Shown piece after piece: positions 43,801 through 52,372 of a stretch of DNA of 64,000 bases. Numbering within the stretch: position 1 is the stretch's first letter; the number at the start of each line of letters is the position of its first letter. The notes under the pieces are model-generated. The model saw nothing but the letters and a program-made list of their open reading frames with translations, ran no database searches and had not been told where the DNA came from. The DNA is taken from contig CAIUDH010000088.1 in NCBI GenBank assembly GCA_903897855.1, positions 1 to 64,000 on the forward strand. Direction: 5' to 3'. A program made the position numbers and the translations under genes. The DNA comes from an uncultured Bacteroidota bacterium. Lineage in GTDB: Bacteria > Bacteroidota > Bacteroidia > UKL13-3.

Positions 43801-46662
43801 TGTCAAATTGCCTTTGAGCTGTATGCTCAGCGAGTATCCATTCCAATGACCGATGATGGATCCTTTGTTTATGAGATCGCCGTTGATAATGATGGTATTG
43901 CTTGAGGCAAACAGATTTACCAAGGTGTCGAGGACCGTGAGGGTATCATTAAAACTATTGTTATTTTTCGAATACACATTTCCATCGAGTTTGCAATGAC
44001 CAAAAAACTGCATCCCTTCTAACACAGAATTATTAAGCACCAGCGTGTCGTTGGAATTGATTTTCCCATTATTGAAAGTGTAACTATTGGATAGCAGTTT
44101 GTTTCCATTGGTACGAAGTAGTGTTTTACCCATGTTCCAAGTATTGCCATCGAGCATAATGGTGCTTCCTAAAATGATGTCACCAATAGAGTCGGATGAA
44201 TTGATTGCCCCCTGAAAACGCTTGCCTGGCATTTGCTGTAAAACTTGATTGGTAGTTCCGATAAGATTAGTGGTACTTGGGCTCCATAGTCCTTGATTAT
44301 CGATATTGCCCGTGATGTCGAGTGTGAATGAATAGCCATTCCAATGACTACCAATAGTGCCTTTGTTTATGATTTTACCTTTTATAAGAATCGTATTGCT
44401 CCAGGCAAACTGATTAAAGAGGCTGTCGATAATAGTCACTGTATCATTGAAAACGTTATTTGCTTGCGAGTATATATTTCCACCCAGGATATAGTTACCA
44501 TAGAAACGCATGTTGTTCAGGTAAGAATTGTTTAAGATAGAGGTGTCGTTAGAAATAATTTTACCATTGAGCAAGGTGTATGCATTCGATACTATTTTAT
44601 GGCCGTTGGTACGAAGCAGCGTGTTGTTTAAATTCCAGGTATTGCTTTCGAGCATGATGTCGCTGCCAAGGATGATATCACCGATACTATCGGTAGAATT
44701 TAAATATCCTTCGAATTTTTTTCCGGTGGTTTGTTGAACAGTTTGATTGCTAGAACCAACAAAACTAGTGGTAGTAGGAATCCATATCCCCTCGTTGCGA
44801 ATGTTACCGGCGACATCGAGTGTTAGCGAGTACCCATTCCAGTGGGCACCAATAGTTCCTTTATTAATAATACTACCTTTTACCTGAATGGTGTTACTCC
44901 AAGCAAATTGATTAAAGAGGCTATCGATGATGGTGACGGTATCATTGAACACAATGTTTGCCTGAGAATATAAATTTCCTCCCAAGATATAATTGCCGTA
45001 AAACCGCATATTGTTAATCGATGAATTGTTTAAAAAGGAAGTGTCGTTTGAAATAACTTTTCCATTCAGCAGCGTGTAAGCATTGGACAGTAGTTTATGA
45101 CCATTGGTACGAATAATGGTGTTGTTCAGGTTCCAGGAATTACTCTCCAACATCACATCGCTGGCGAGCACGATATCCCCAATACTATCCGTGTTATAAA
45201 TATATCCTTCAAATTTTTTACCTGTTGACTGTTGAAGGGTTTGATTTGCAGTGCCCACAAAATTAGTGGTAGTAGGGTTCCAAATTCCTTCATTGGTTAT
45301 ATTCCCTGTTATATCTAGATCCAGAGAATAGGCTTGTGGATGCTTGCTAATGGTTCCTTTGTTTATGATGTTTCCTTTGATCTTAATGGTTGGGCTAAAC
45401 GCAAATTTATTAAACAGTGTATCGAGAATGGTGCAAGTGCCGTCAAATACGTTGTAATACTGTGAGAGAATATTACCGTCCAGTTTATAGTCACCAGAGA
45501 AATTTAAGCTTTCGATACTGGTGTTTTGAAGCTGCATGGTATCGTTTGAGATGATCCATCCATTTTGTAATAGGTAATCTTGTGCCTGCAATTTATATCC
45601 ATTGGTTCGAAGGGTGGTTCTATTCAGGCTGAAAGAATTTCCTAAAAATTTTACGTCACTAATAAGGATTAAATCTCCGATAGAATCGGACATGCTAAAT
45701 GGACCTTCAAAAACTTTCCCTGCTAACTCTTGCAAGTTATGGTTGGAGGAACCCGCAATCACCGTTGAGGAAACGCGCCATATTCCATTGTTTTGTAAGT
45801 TGCCATCAATCTCTAAATCGAAAGAATAACCTTGAGGGTTATTGATGATGGTGCCGTTATTAATGATAGATCCGTAAATTTTAACGAGCGGGCTCCATGC
45901 AAATTGATTGGTGAAGGTATCGACCACGGTGAAGGTGCCATTAAAGATATTGCCAGTTTGTGAATATACATTTCCATCGAGTGTATAGGCTCCACTAAAG
46001 TTCAAATCCTTTATTGATGATTGGTCGAGTTTTAGAATATCATTCGATTCAATATACCCATTTCTAAGCGTAACACCATAAGTAAGTAATTTAAATCCGT
46101 TGGTTTTTATTTTGGTTCTGGTTAAGTCGAAGGTGTTGCCGAAAAATAATACATCGCTTCCTAAAATTAAATCGCCGATGGAGTCGCTCATTACCATATA
46201 CCCTTCAAACTTCGCTCCTGAAGCCTCTTGCAGGGTTTGGTTTACAGTGCCCGACAAGGTAGTGGTACTCACATTCCATGCTCCATTATTGGAAATATTG
46301 CCTTTCAAATCCAAGTAAAAGGAGTATCCGCTTGGATTGTTCAATACCGACCCGTTGTTGATGAAAGCACCAGTAACAGTTAAGGTAGGCGAATAAGCAA
46401 ATGTGTTATATAGAAAGGAACCGGTATTGATGGTGATACTAGAACAGGTTAAATTACCGTTTAAATAAACTGCTGCATTGATAATGACATTATCGGTTGA
46501 AGCAGGTAACACGCCTCCAATCCAAGTAGTGGTAGATAACCAATTACCTCCGGTGCCAGTGGAGGTGATCGTGGCGGCAGAAGAGAAAATGCTTACCAGG
46601 GAAATGGATAATCCCAGAAGAATTTTTTTTACAAATTGCGTAGGTGAAAAACTTGATTTCAT
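40897..46662 (-). CDS. Large secreted protein with tandem repeats and T9SS type A sorting domain
   Basis: 1921 residues from the ATG at 46662 (a TTG upstream is less likely). The signal peptide ends F-S-S-A-A. Five repeats of about 166 residues follow, each with S-D-S-I-G-D-I-I-L-G-S-D, N-x-W-N-L-N-N-T and R-T-N-G-x-K-L, then a broken sixth copy. After that come immunoglobulin-like regions, a conserved S-F-D-P-N-E-I-V-G-P (DUF7619-like) domain near residue 1550, a fibronectin-type region and a C-terminal sorting domain (Y-P-N-P-A-S, G-V-Y-M-L-T-I). It is probably secreted by the T9SS and attached at the surface. Substrate or binding partner unknown. Confidence 0.92.
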   Translation of the reverse strand: MKSSFSPTQFVKKILLGLSISLVSIFSSAATITSTGTGGNWLSTTTWIGGVLPASTDNVIINAAVYLNGNLTCSSITINTGSFLYNTFAYSPTLTVTGAFINNGSVLNNPSGYSFYLDLKGNISNNGAWNVSTTTLSGTVNQTLQEASGAKFEGYMVMSDSIGDLILGSDVLFFGNTFDLTRTKIKTNGFKLLTYGVTLRNGYIESNDILKLDQSSIKDLNFSGAYTLDGNVYSQTGNIFNGTFTVVDTFTNQFAWSPLVKIYGSIINNGTIINNPQGYSFDLEIDGNLQNNGIWRVSSTVIAGSSNHNLQELAGKVFEGPFSMSDSIGDLILISDVKFLGNSFSLNRTTLRTNGYKLQAQDYLLQNGWIISNDTMQLQNTSIESLNFSGDYKLDGNILSQYYNVFDGTCTILDTLFNKFAFSPTIKIKGNIINKGTISKHPQAYSLDLDITGNITNEGIWNPTTTNFVGTANQTLQQSTGKKFEGYIYNTDSIGDIVLASDVMLESNSWNLNNTIIRTNGHKLLSNAYTLLNGKVISNDTSFLNNSSINNMRFYGNYILGGNLYSQANIVFNDTVTIIDSLFNQFAWSNTIQVKGSIINKGTIGAHWNGYSLTLDVAGNIRNEGIWIPTTTSFVGSSNQTVQQTTGKKFEGYLNSTDSIGDIILGSDIMLESNTWNLNNTLLRTNGHKIVSNAYTLLNGKIISNDTSILNNSYLNNMRFYGNYILGGNIYSQANNVFNDTVTIIDSLFNQFAWSNTILIKGKIINKGTIGSHWNGYSFTLDITGNIDNQGLWSPSTTNLIGTTNQVLQQMPGKRFQGAINSSDSIGDIILGSTIMLDGNTWNMGKTLLRTNGNKLLSNSYTFNNGKINSNDTLVLNNSVLEGMQFFGHCKLDGNVYSKNNNSFNDTLTVLDTLVNLFASSNTIIINGDLINKGSIIGHWNGYSLSIQLKGNLTNHKIFNIYQLLLVGTNARNISGSNANGIQCGLYVDDSIRLVGSNTLPNLSFTGNTKAWCVVDTGASLTIPVIANTGRLINYGKVSQTQSFDNTIANNLNFYDATAYTKAGVTMTKMIVDHYGFQQHPTATGTVNSWWRLRNFPQNFNDSFVWLKLNYRTEALNGNLPDSLKVFFSANAGLDWKRVTSGVTIDKTTKTVTILKAPSYGHYLLASNSLGISTFHPMLETIEPKYGGNTGSVTLYLFGAGLKKTSIVKLKLTGQSDIIADTSYLTDWIGESMLAHFNLKGKTIGIYDVVVETPGEATLTKTAYFTITQGQRSSPWVALSGRDRFLLNRWQTFDINFGNTANVDALGTVLVFVVNDIAGLSVKFPDTKFVLPKGITALGANYAKIVDSVSLYYVSDSITGYVGQRMRVYPFYVPIIAAGSSNGARVQVNLTGTGTLKMSTWVIDPLYENINYGSEGTTEQMPMEVRACITFAAEKYALQQLTGGLPVLSCIGVVDKLFPPDTYLPDWMTPEEKPYTWGSFIWDFTSAGLSMAQCVTGFVPGIGTAASYGLSVVGGLMDLKENSDINEGCWRKWRKLSQTKKNSNGVTSFDPNEIVGPQGFAFDNYISSKGNKNYRIYFENKATASSSALEVFVKDTLDLSKFDLSTFSFDAIAFADTTIQIQEYAKKFTILVDMYPKKNIIVQIRGSLDTLNGAIAWSFYSLDRTTLELTEDPDLGFLSPNKISPEGEGSVAFSCKLKKAIAHNTLVANKASIVFDLNAPIVTNTYSNKIDTMVPVSTVTALTPKQSDSTFTVSWSGSDQGCGIAYYNIFVSKNDSPYVLWKANTSNTSAVFYGKKAGNYKFFSIASDSIGLTEVQKLVPEAVTRVTVGVESKINLVSQYQIYPNPASNKVTIELDLTQPAEFEIKMIDMTGRIFLFENKRAKSIGKTSWQFDTSNIPQGVYMLTIKNPTLIITNNMMILK
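43790..46410 (-). repeat. Five tandem ~498-bp coding repeats plus a partial sixth
   Basis: The start of each unit (F-A-x-S-x-T-I, near 46400, 45903, 45404, 44910, 44412 and 43913) recurs at about 494-499 bases, or 165-166 codons. The third, fourth and fifth copies are the most alike, and the first and second are more divergent, as expected if recent duplications happened in the middle. Confidence 0.85.
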
Positions 46663-47019
46663 TGTTAATTTTTTTTGCAATTTCAGTAATATTTCTCATC
46701 GAAAAAATGATATAGGTCATGGAAAAAATTGTTTTTAGGGAGTTGTTTTATTGTAAAATAGAATGGAATGATTCCATTTTAAATCGATTATAGGTGGGGT
46801 GTAAAGATTGAACCATTTGCAATTAACACTTCTGAATACGACGCCAAGTATTGATTTTTTTTCAGAGGTTGATGATGCACTTTTAAACTTGCCACTTCAC
46901 TTTGGTTGGGTTTGAAGTTTCTGATTTTGTGTTTTCTATAATGGAGAATTAACTCGATATTTTATATAAGGGAGGTCTCACTTTCTCATTTCATTCTAAA
47001 AGATGTAATTTTACCCCCT
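46663..47019. other. Intergenic region, nothing recognised
   Basis: 357 bases, A/T rich, between the divergent T9SS protein gene and polA. The only promoter-like match is TAATTTTA at 47006-47013, one base from the -7 consensus and about 7 bases before the polA ATG. No gene or RNA structure stands out. Confidence 0.5.
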
Positions 47020-49791
47020 ATGAAATTGTTTTTATTAGATGGTATGGCGCTAATCTACAGGGCGCATTTTGCTTTTATAAACAATCCTCGCATCACGAGC
47101 TATGGGTTGAATACATCGGCTGTGTTTGGATTGACTAATACCGTGCTTGATATCATTAAAAAACAAAAGCCTTCACATCTTGGCGTGGTTTTCGACACCG
47201 CCGCACCCACCGAACGTCATATTGAGTTTGAAGCTTATAAAGCACATCGGGAAGCCATGCCCGAAGATTTAAGCAAAGCCATCCCATTTGTTTTTCGTTT
47301 GTTGGAATCGATGGATATTCCCGTCATAACCTTTGATGGATATGAAGCCGATGATATTATAGGAACGCTGGCTTTGGAAGCGGGAGCTGCTGGCATAGAA
47401 ACGTATATGATGACTCCCGATAAAGATTTTTGTCAGCTGGTTCGTCATAATGTTTTTATTTATAAGCCAGGTAAGTTTGGCAGCGAAGATGAGATTTTGG
47501 ATGAGGAGAAAGTAAAAGCGAAATGGGAAGTCGATAATGTATTAAAAGTGATTGATATACTTGGTTTGTGGGGCGACTCTGCCGATAATATCCCCGGCAT
47601 CCCTGGGGTAGGCGAGAAAACAGCCAAGAAGTTGATACAGGAATATGGCAGTATGGAAGCTATTTTTGAGAATGTTGAAAAGCTTAAAGGCAAGCAAAAA
47701 GAGAATTTTGTCAATTTCAAGGAGCAAGGAATCCTAAGCAAACGACTCGCTACCATAAACTTGAGCGTGCCTGTGAAATTGAAACAATATGATCTTGAAA
47801 TTCGTCCTTTCAATAAAGAAAAAGTCGAGACGTTTTTTCAAGAGATGGAGTTTCGAACCTTAAGTAAACGAATTTTTGGAGGCGCAGAAACAGTCACTTC
47901 TCAAGGTGATTTGTTTTCTACACCCGTGCAAGACTCTAACGTTGTAACGATTGAACAAGAAACAATTCCGGCCAGCAATTTAAAAACAATAGCCGAAGTA
48001 GAGCACCACTATCAATGCGTTTCTTCAAAAGAAGAACGAGCGATATTGATAGGTGAATTGTTAAAGCAACCGATCCTCTGTTTCGATACCGAGACCACCG
48101 GAATTGATGCGGTAGTGGCTGAGATCGTAGGTATGTCGTTCAGCTATGGGAATCACACGGGGTATTATGTTCCAATGCCTGAAAATGTTGAGCAGGCCAA
48201 AGAAATACTTGAAGAGTTTAGAACTGTTTTTGAAAATGAAGCCATTGAAAAGATAGGGCAAAATATCAAATACGATTATATGATATTGTATCGATACGGG
48301 ATAGAAGTGAGAGGCAAATTGTTTGACACCATGCTTGCTCATTATCTTATAGAGCCTGACCAGCGGCATAATATGGATGCCATGAGTGAAAACTATTTAC
48401 AGTATTCGCCGGTGAGTATTGAAACGCTTATTGGAAAAGGAGCGAAGCAGGTGAGTTTTCGTACCGTGCCCCTCGATAAGGCTACCGAATATGCTACCGA
48501 AGATGCTGATGTTACGTGGCAGTTGAAAAATATTCTAGAACAGGATAAGAATTTTATTCCGGTAAAAAAAGTGTTCGACGATGTGGAAATCCCATTGATC
48601 CCGGTGCTCGCTCAAATGGAACTGGAAGGGGTGAAAATTGATAGTGCTGTTTTGCAAGTGATAAATTCAGAATTGGAAATAGACATCCAAAGTTTGGAGG
48701 CAGAGATTTATAAATTGAGTGGTGAGGTGTTTAATATTGCATCTCCAAAACAGCTGGGGGTTATTCTTTTCGAGAAACTCAAACTTGATCCTAAAGCCAA
48801 GAAAACCAAAACAGGCCAATACCAAACTGGGGAAGATGTATTGCAATATTTATCGTATGAGCACGAGATTGCAAAGCGCCTGATGGAATATCGCGAATAC
48901 TCAAAACTCAAGAGCACCTATGTGGAAGCATTGCCCCTGATGATTAATAAAGCGACTGGCAGAGTGCATACCAGTTTCAATCAGGCTGTTGCTGCCACAG
49001 GCCGTTTAAGCAGCAATAACCCCAATTTACAAAACATACCGATACGCACGGAGCGGGGGCGTGAAGTGCGCAAGGCATTTGTGCCACGCAATGAAGAATT
49101 TACTTTTTTAAGTGCAGATTATTCTCAGATAGAATTGAGAATTATTGCAGGCTTGGCTCATGATGAGAGTATGTTGCAGGCCTTTAAGGACAAAGTGGAT
49201 ATCCATACCGCCACGGCGGCTAAAGTATTTGGCGTTCGTATTGAGGAAGTTAGTAAAGAGATGCGGCGCAAAGCCAAAAGCGTCAATTTTGGTATCATCT
49301 ACGGTATCTCTGCTTTTGGTTTGGCCGGACAGCTCAGCATTTCAAGAGGGGAAGCGAAAGAAATTATTGATACCTATTTCACCCAATTTCCAAGCATCAA
49401 AAACTATATGCACGATAATGTACAATTCGCTCGTGAACATGGTTACGCTCAAACAATTTTAGGCAGGAGGCGTTACCTGCGCGATATTAATAGTGCCAAT
49501 GCGGTGGTAAGAGGTTTTGCAGAGCGTAATGCCGTGAATGCTCCTATACAGGGAAGTGCCGCCGACATGATCAAAGTGGCGATGATTAATATTCATCATG
49601 AGCTGAAAAACAGAAACATGAAATCGAAGATGATACTTCAGGTACATGACGAATTAGTTTTCGATGCACATTTATCGGAATTGGATGAGTTGAAGATACT
49701 CATCTATGATAAAATGGTTACGGCCATCCCCATGAATGTAATTATTGAAGCGGAAATAGGAATGGGAGCCAATTGGTTGGAGGCTCATTGA
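47020..49791 (+). CDS. polA: DNA polymerase I
   Basis: Repair and Okazaki-fragment polymerase of 923 residues. Domains: 5' nuclease (about 1-290, with D-G-Y-E-A-D-D-I-I-G-T and G-D-S-A-D-N-I-P-G), 3'-5' exonuclease (about 335-520, D-T-E-T-T-G-I-D and Y-A-T-E-D-A-D, so the proofreading acidic residues are present) and the polymerase domain with S-A-D-Y-S-Q-I-E-L-R, R-R-K-A-K-S-V-N-F-G-I-I-Y-G and Q-V-H-D-E-L-V-F. Full length. Confidence 0.98.
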   Translation: MKLFLLDGMALIYRAHFAFINNPRITSYGLNTSAVFGLTNTVLDIIKKQKPSHLGVVFDTAAPTERHIEFEAYKAHREAMPEDLSKAIPFVFRLLESMDIPVITFDGYEADDIIGTLALEAGAAGIETYMMTPDKDFCQLVRHNVFIYKPGKFGSEDEILDEEKVKAKWEVDNVLKVIDILGLWGDSADNIPGIPGVGEKTAKKLIQEYGSMEAIFENVEKLKGKQKENFVNFKEQGILSKRLATINLSVPVKLKQYDLEIRPFNKEKVETFFQEMEFRTLSKRIFGGAETVTSQGDLFSTPVQDSNVVTIEQETIPASNLKTIAEVEHHYQCVSSKEERAILIGELLKQPILCFDTETTGIDAVVAEIVGMSFSYGNHTGYYVPMPENVEQAKEILEEFRTVFENEAIEKIGQNIKYDYMILYRYGIEVRGKLFDTMLAHYLIEPDQRHNMDAMSENYLQYSPVSIETLIGKGAKQVSFRTVPLDKATEYATEDADVTWQLKNILEQDKNFIPVKKVFDDVEIPLIPVLAQMELEGVKIDSAVLQVINSELEIDIQSLEAEIYKLSGEVFNIASPKQLGVILFEKLKLDPKAKKTKTGQYQTGEDVLQYLSYEHEIAKRLMEYREYSKLKSTYVEALPLMINKATGRVHTSFNQAVAATGRLSSNNPNLQNIPIRTERGREVRKAFVPRNEEFTFLSADYSQIELRIIAGLAHDESMLQAFKDKVDIHTATAAKVFGVRIEEVSKEMRRKAKSVNFGIIYGISAFGLAGQLSISRGEAKEIIDTYFTQFPSIKNYMHDNVQFAREHGYAQTILGRRRYLRDINSANAVVRGFAERNAVNAPIQGSAADMIKVAMINIHHELKNRNMKSKMILQVHDELVFDAHLSELDELKILIYDKMVTAIPMNVIIEAEIGMGANWLEAH

Positions 49792-49793
49792 TC

Positions 49794-50405
49794 TCAGCTA
49801 TTCAATCCACTGAGAAATTTTTTCAACGCATGGTTGTTGTTAAAATCGTTTCGCGTTACCACATAATTATAGGCGTCGTATTTTCTGCCATCAAGTTTTG
49901 TAAAATGATTTTGGAGCGTATGCTTCTTGACATACCCGATTCTGTCGAGCATCTTAATAGATTTTGCGTGCTCGCTACTAACGATTCCGTAGATTTCATC
50001 AACCCCAATCTCGTTGAAACAATGATCATGAATGAATCCAAAACTTTCAACGGCTAACCCCTCCTTTTGATAAAGAGGAGAGATGCCGAGCGTGCCTTCG
50101 GCTTCGTTTTTTTCAGCATTATAATGTCTAATGCCACCTGTACCAATTACTTTTTGGTCTTTTTTATGCCATATTGCCCAATACAATGAGTTGTAATTCT
50201 CTACTAAATCCATTAAGCGATCAAAATAATATTCAGCATCGGCATAGGTTTGAAAGGGTTTGGAGTCGAGATTCGTATAGAACTCTGGCATACTGCCATA
50301 TTCAAACATATCAGGGAGGGCGCTGTGGTCAAGCGCCTTGAGGAGCAGACGAGGTGTTTCGAGGGTCGTCGCACTTAACTGTTGGAGGTATTCGGTACGC
50401 TGCAT
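49794..50405 (-). CDS. GNAT acetyltransferase (RimJ/RimL type)
   Basis: About 203 residues from ATG 50405 (a TTG at 50411 overlapping the previous stop is the other possibility). L-E-T-P-R-L-L-L-K-A at 17-26 and the acetyl-CoA motif region G-T-L-G-I-S-P-L-Y-Q-K-E-G-L-A-V-E-S-F-G-F are of RimJ/RimL type. The substrate may be an N-terminal residue or a sugar amine. Lies directly downstream of the nucleotidyltransferase-like gene on the minus strand, so the two are co-transcribed. Confidence 0.88.
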   Translation of the reverse strand: MQRTEYLQQLSATTLETPRLLLKALDHSALPDMFEYGSMPEFYTNLDSKPFQTYADAEYYFDRLMDLVENYNSLYWAIWHKKDQKVIGTGGIRHYNAEKNEAEGTLGISPLYQKEGLAVESFGFIHDHCFNEIGVDEIYGIVSSEHAKSIKMLDRIGYVKKHTLQNHFTKLDGRKYDAYNYVVTRNDFNNNHALKKFLSGLNS

Positions 50406-50407
50406 AT

Positions 50408-51181
50408 TCAATTAGTTTTAGCTGGATTATGGGTTGCTTTTATTTCGTTATTAAATTTGACTTGGTTCATCGCCCAATCGTTTTGACGATGTAAATTAAT
50501 ATTAACGATCTCAGGATGTGAATCCAGAAAACTGGAGATTGTTTTTCCGTCGGCGTGCACACCAACATGTTTAATGAGTTCGGTAAAGAAAAGCAAATCT
50601 TCCTCGTAATCTAGAGTGAGCCTGAAAGGTTTGTCTTTTTCCCAACTTCTTAGCTCTATGGTGTCAACCATGATGCCGCTTTGTTTTATAAATTCGGTGA
50701 TTACATCTGTATTGATGTTTGTTTGCTGTGCAGAATGAAAAAGTGCTGTCATGCCTTCCTTTTTGATGGCATACGTGAAAAACCCACAGATGATCTCCTC
50801 TGGGTGTTTTATCATCAAGGCTTTGGTTTGGTGTAATTGATTTATTGCACGTATCCCGATATCATAATCGTACAGGAGGTCATCGCCATCAATTAGCAAG
50901 GCGTTATCAATGTGAAGTGAGTCGAAACAATCATTCCAACGTTTTATTTTATTGAGGAGGGCACCACGAAAAATTTGTATTTTGTTTTTGGAAGCAATCT
51001 CTTCAAAAATAGTGTCGGTTTCATCGGTAGAGGTAGCTAACACTACTGGCAGATGGGTAAGTTTAGCACGTTCAATAACAGCCTCAATCGTTTTAAGCTG
51101 AGGCACTATATCTAATATTGCTTTATTAGGTAAACGCGTAGAAGAATTCCTTACTGTAACAACAGCAAAATCGTTAATCAT
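50408..51181 (-). CDS. Cytidylyltransferase-like (SpsF/CTP_transf_3 type) protein
   Basis: A 257-residue protein with V-R-N-S-S-T-R-L-P-N-K-A (11-22), the nucleotide-binding motif of CMP-sugar synthetases of the SpsF type, then V-V-L-A-T-S-T-D-E-T-D and D-G-D-D-L-L. The C-terminal R-L-T-L-D-Y-E-E-D-L is a typical ending of this family. It may activate a sugar acid or take part in surface-sugar synthesis; substrate unknown. It is followed after 2 bases by the GNAT gene. Confidence 0.8.
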   Translation of the reverse strand: MINDFAVVTVRNSSTRLPNKAILDIVPQLKTIEAVIERAKLTHLPVVLATSTDETDTIFEEIASKNKIQIFRGALLNKIKRWNDCFDSLHIDNALLIDGDDLLYDYDIGIRAINQLHQTKALMIKHPEEIICGFFTYAIKKEGMTALFHSAQQTNINTDVITEFIKQSGIMVDTIELRSWEKDKPFRLTLDYEEDLLFFTELIKHVGVHADGKTISSFLDSHPEIVNINLHRQNDWAMNQVKFNNEIKATHNPAKTN

Positions 51182-51201
51182 TAAGTTATTCGTTTTTTTG
51201 A

Positions 51202-51209
51202 CAAAAATA
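51202..51209 (-). promoter_or_regulatory. -7 element (TATTTTTG) for the SpsF-like gene
   Basis: Perfect match on the minus strand with a leader of about 16 bases. Confidence 0.45.
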
Positions 51210-51293
51210 GGAATATTTATTAAAACAACAAAAATTACATGAAGTCGAAGAAAGCATGTATTCTCTAATCTTTCATCAACCTCTGTTTTATGT

Positions 51294-51301
51294 TATCTTT
51301 G
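51294..51301 (+). promoter_or_regulatory. -7 element (TATCTTTG) for the nucleotidyltransferase gene
   Basis: Perfect match, about 24 bases before ATG 51326. Confidence 0.5.
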
Positions 51302-51325
51302 CTCACTTTTTAAAAATTATCAGCA

Positions 51326-52324
51326 ATGAATATTATTGTACCCATGGCTGGAATGGGCAAACGCATGCGTCCGCATACACTTACTGTTCCTAAGCCACTT
51401 ATCCCGATAGCAGGAAAACCGATCGTACAACGCCTGATTGAAGATATCGCCAGGGTTTGTAATGAAAAAATTGATGAAGTGAATTTTATCATTGGAAACT
51501 TTGGGGAGGAGGTGGAATTAGAACTGTTAAAAATAGCGGATAGTGTTGGTGCTATTGGTAAAATTAGCTATCAGAACGATCCCTTGGGAACCGCTCACGC
51601 TATTTTATGTGCTCAAGAAAGTTTGAAAGGAAATGTCATCGTTGCTTTTGCCGATACCCTCTTTAAAGCTGACTTTGTGATGGACAAAACCAAAGATGGG
51701 ATTATTTGGGTGCATCGAATCGACGACCCGTCGGCTTTTGGAGTTGTAAAACTCGATGCCTACGGCACCATTCTCGATTTTGTTGAGAAGCCGAAGACCT
51801 TCGTGAGTGATTTGGCCATCATCGGAATTTACTATTTTAAAAGTGGGGAGGACTTACATGCAGAGCTGCAATACCTGGTCGATAATAACATCAAACATGG
51901 AGGTGAGTTTCAACTTACGGATGCCTTGTTAAATATGAAAAACAAAGGATTGAAACTGACCATAGGAAAAGTAGAAGAGTGGCTCGATTGTGGCAATAAA
52001 AACGCAACTGTTTATACCAATCAACGGGTATTGGCCAATACCACTGAAAAATTAGTGTCGGATAGTTATACAAATTTAAATAGTGTCATTGTAAATCCTT
52101 GTTATATTGGAGAGAATGTAATCATCTCAAACTCTGTGATAGGTCCGTTTACCTCGGTAGGCAGCAATACCGTTATTGATCATTCTATTATCAGTAATAG
52201 TATTATTCAGAATAACACAAAAATCACTCACGCCAACTTACGAAACACGATGATTGGAAATTTTGTTGATTATGAAGGGCTGGTAAGAGAGTTAAACATT
52301 GGCGATTATTCGGCTATCAGTTAA
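51326..52324 (+). CDS. Sugar-phosphate nucleotidyltransferase with hexapeptide tail
   Basis: A 332-residue protein. The N-terminal NTP-transferase signature reads I-V-P-M-A-G-M-G-K-R-M-R-P-H-T-L-x-x-P-K-P-L-I-P (4-27), then D-P-L-G-T-A-H-A-I (about 87-95) and V-E-K-P. The C-terminus has left-handed beta-helix repeats. It makes a nucleotide sugar from a sugar 1-phosphate; whether glucose, mannose or N-acetylglucosamine cannot be told. Its neighbours suggest surface polysaccharide synthesis. Confidence 0.9.
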   Translation: MNIIVPMAGMGKRMRPHTLTVPKPLIPIAGKPIVQRLIEDIARVCNEKIDEVNFIIGNFGEEVELELLKIADSVGAIGKISYQNDPLGTAHAILCAQESLKGNVIVAFADTLFKADFVMDKTKDGIIWVHRIDDPSAFGVVKLDAYGTILDFVEKPKTFVSDLAIIGIYYFKSGEDLHAELQYLVDNNIKHGGEFQLTDALLNMKNKGLKLTIGKVEEWLDCGNKNATVYTNQRVLANTTEKLVSDSYTNLNSVIVNPCYIGENVIISNSVIGPFTSVGSNTVIDHSIISNSIIQNNTKITHANLRNTMIGNFVDYEGLVRELNIGDYSAIS

Positions 52325-52343
52325 TACTAAAATGGAAGTAAAA

Positions 52344-52351
52344 TAATTTTG
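52344..52351 (+). promoter_or_regulatory. -7 element (TAATTTTG) for metG
   Basis: Perfect match between the stop of the previous gene (52324) and ATG 52373; metG can have its own transcript. Confidence 0.4.
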
Positions 52352-52372
52352 GATCATTTTTTTTAGAATTTC

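Noticed and set aside
47460-47813. A 117-residue antisense open frame within polA
   Set aside because: Shadow of the 5' nuclease domain; no signal, motif or promoter.
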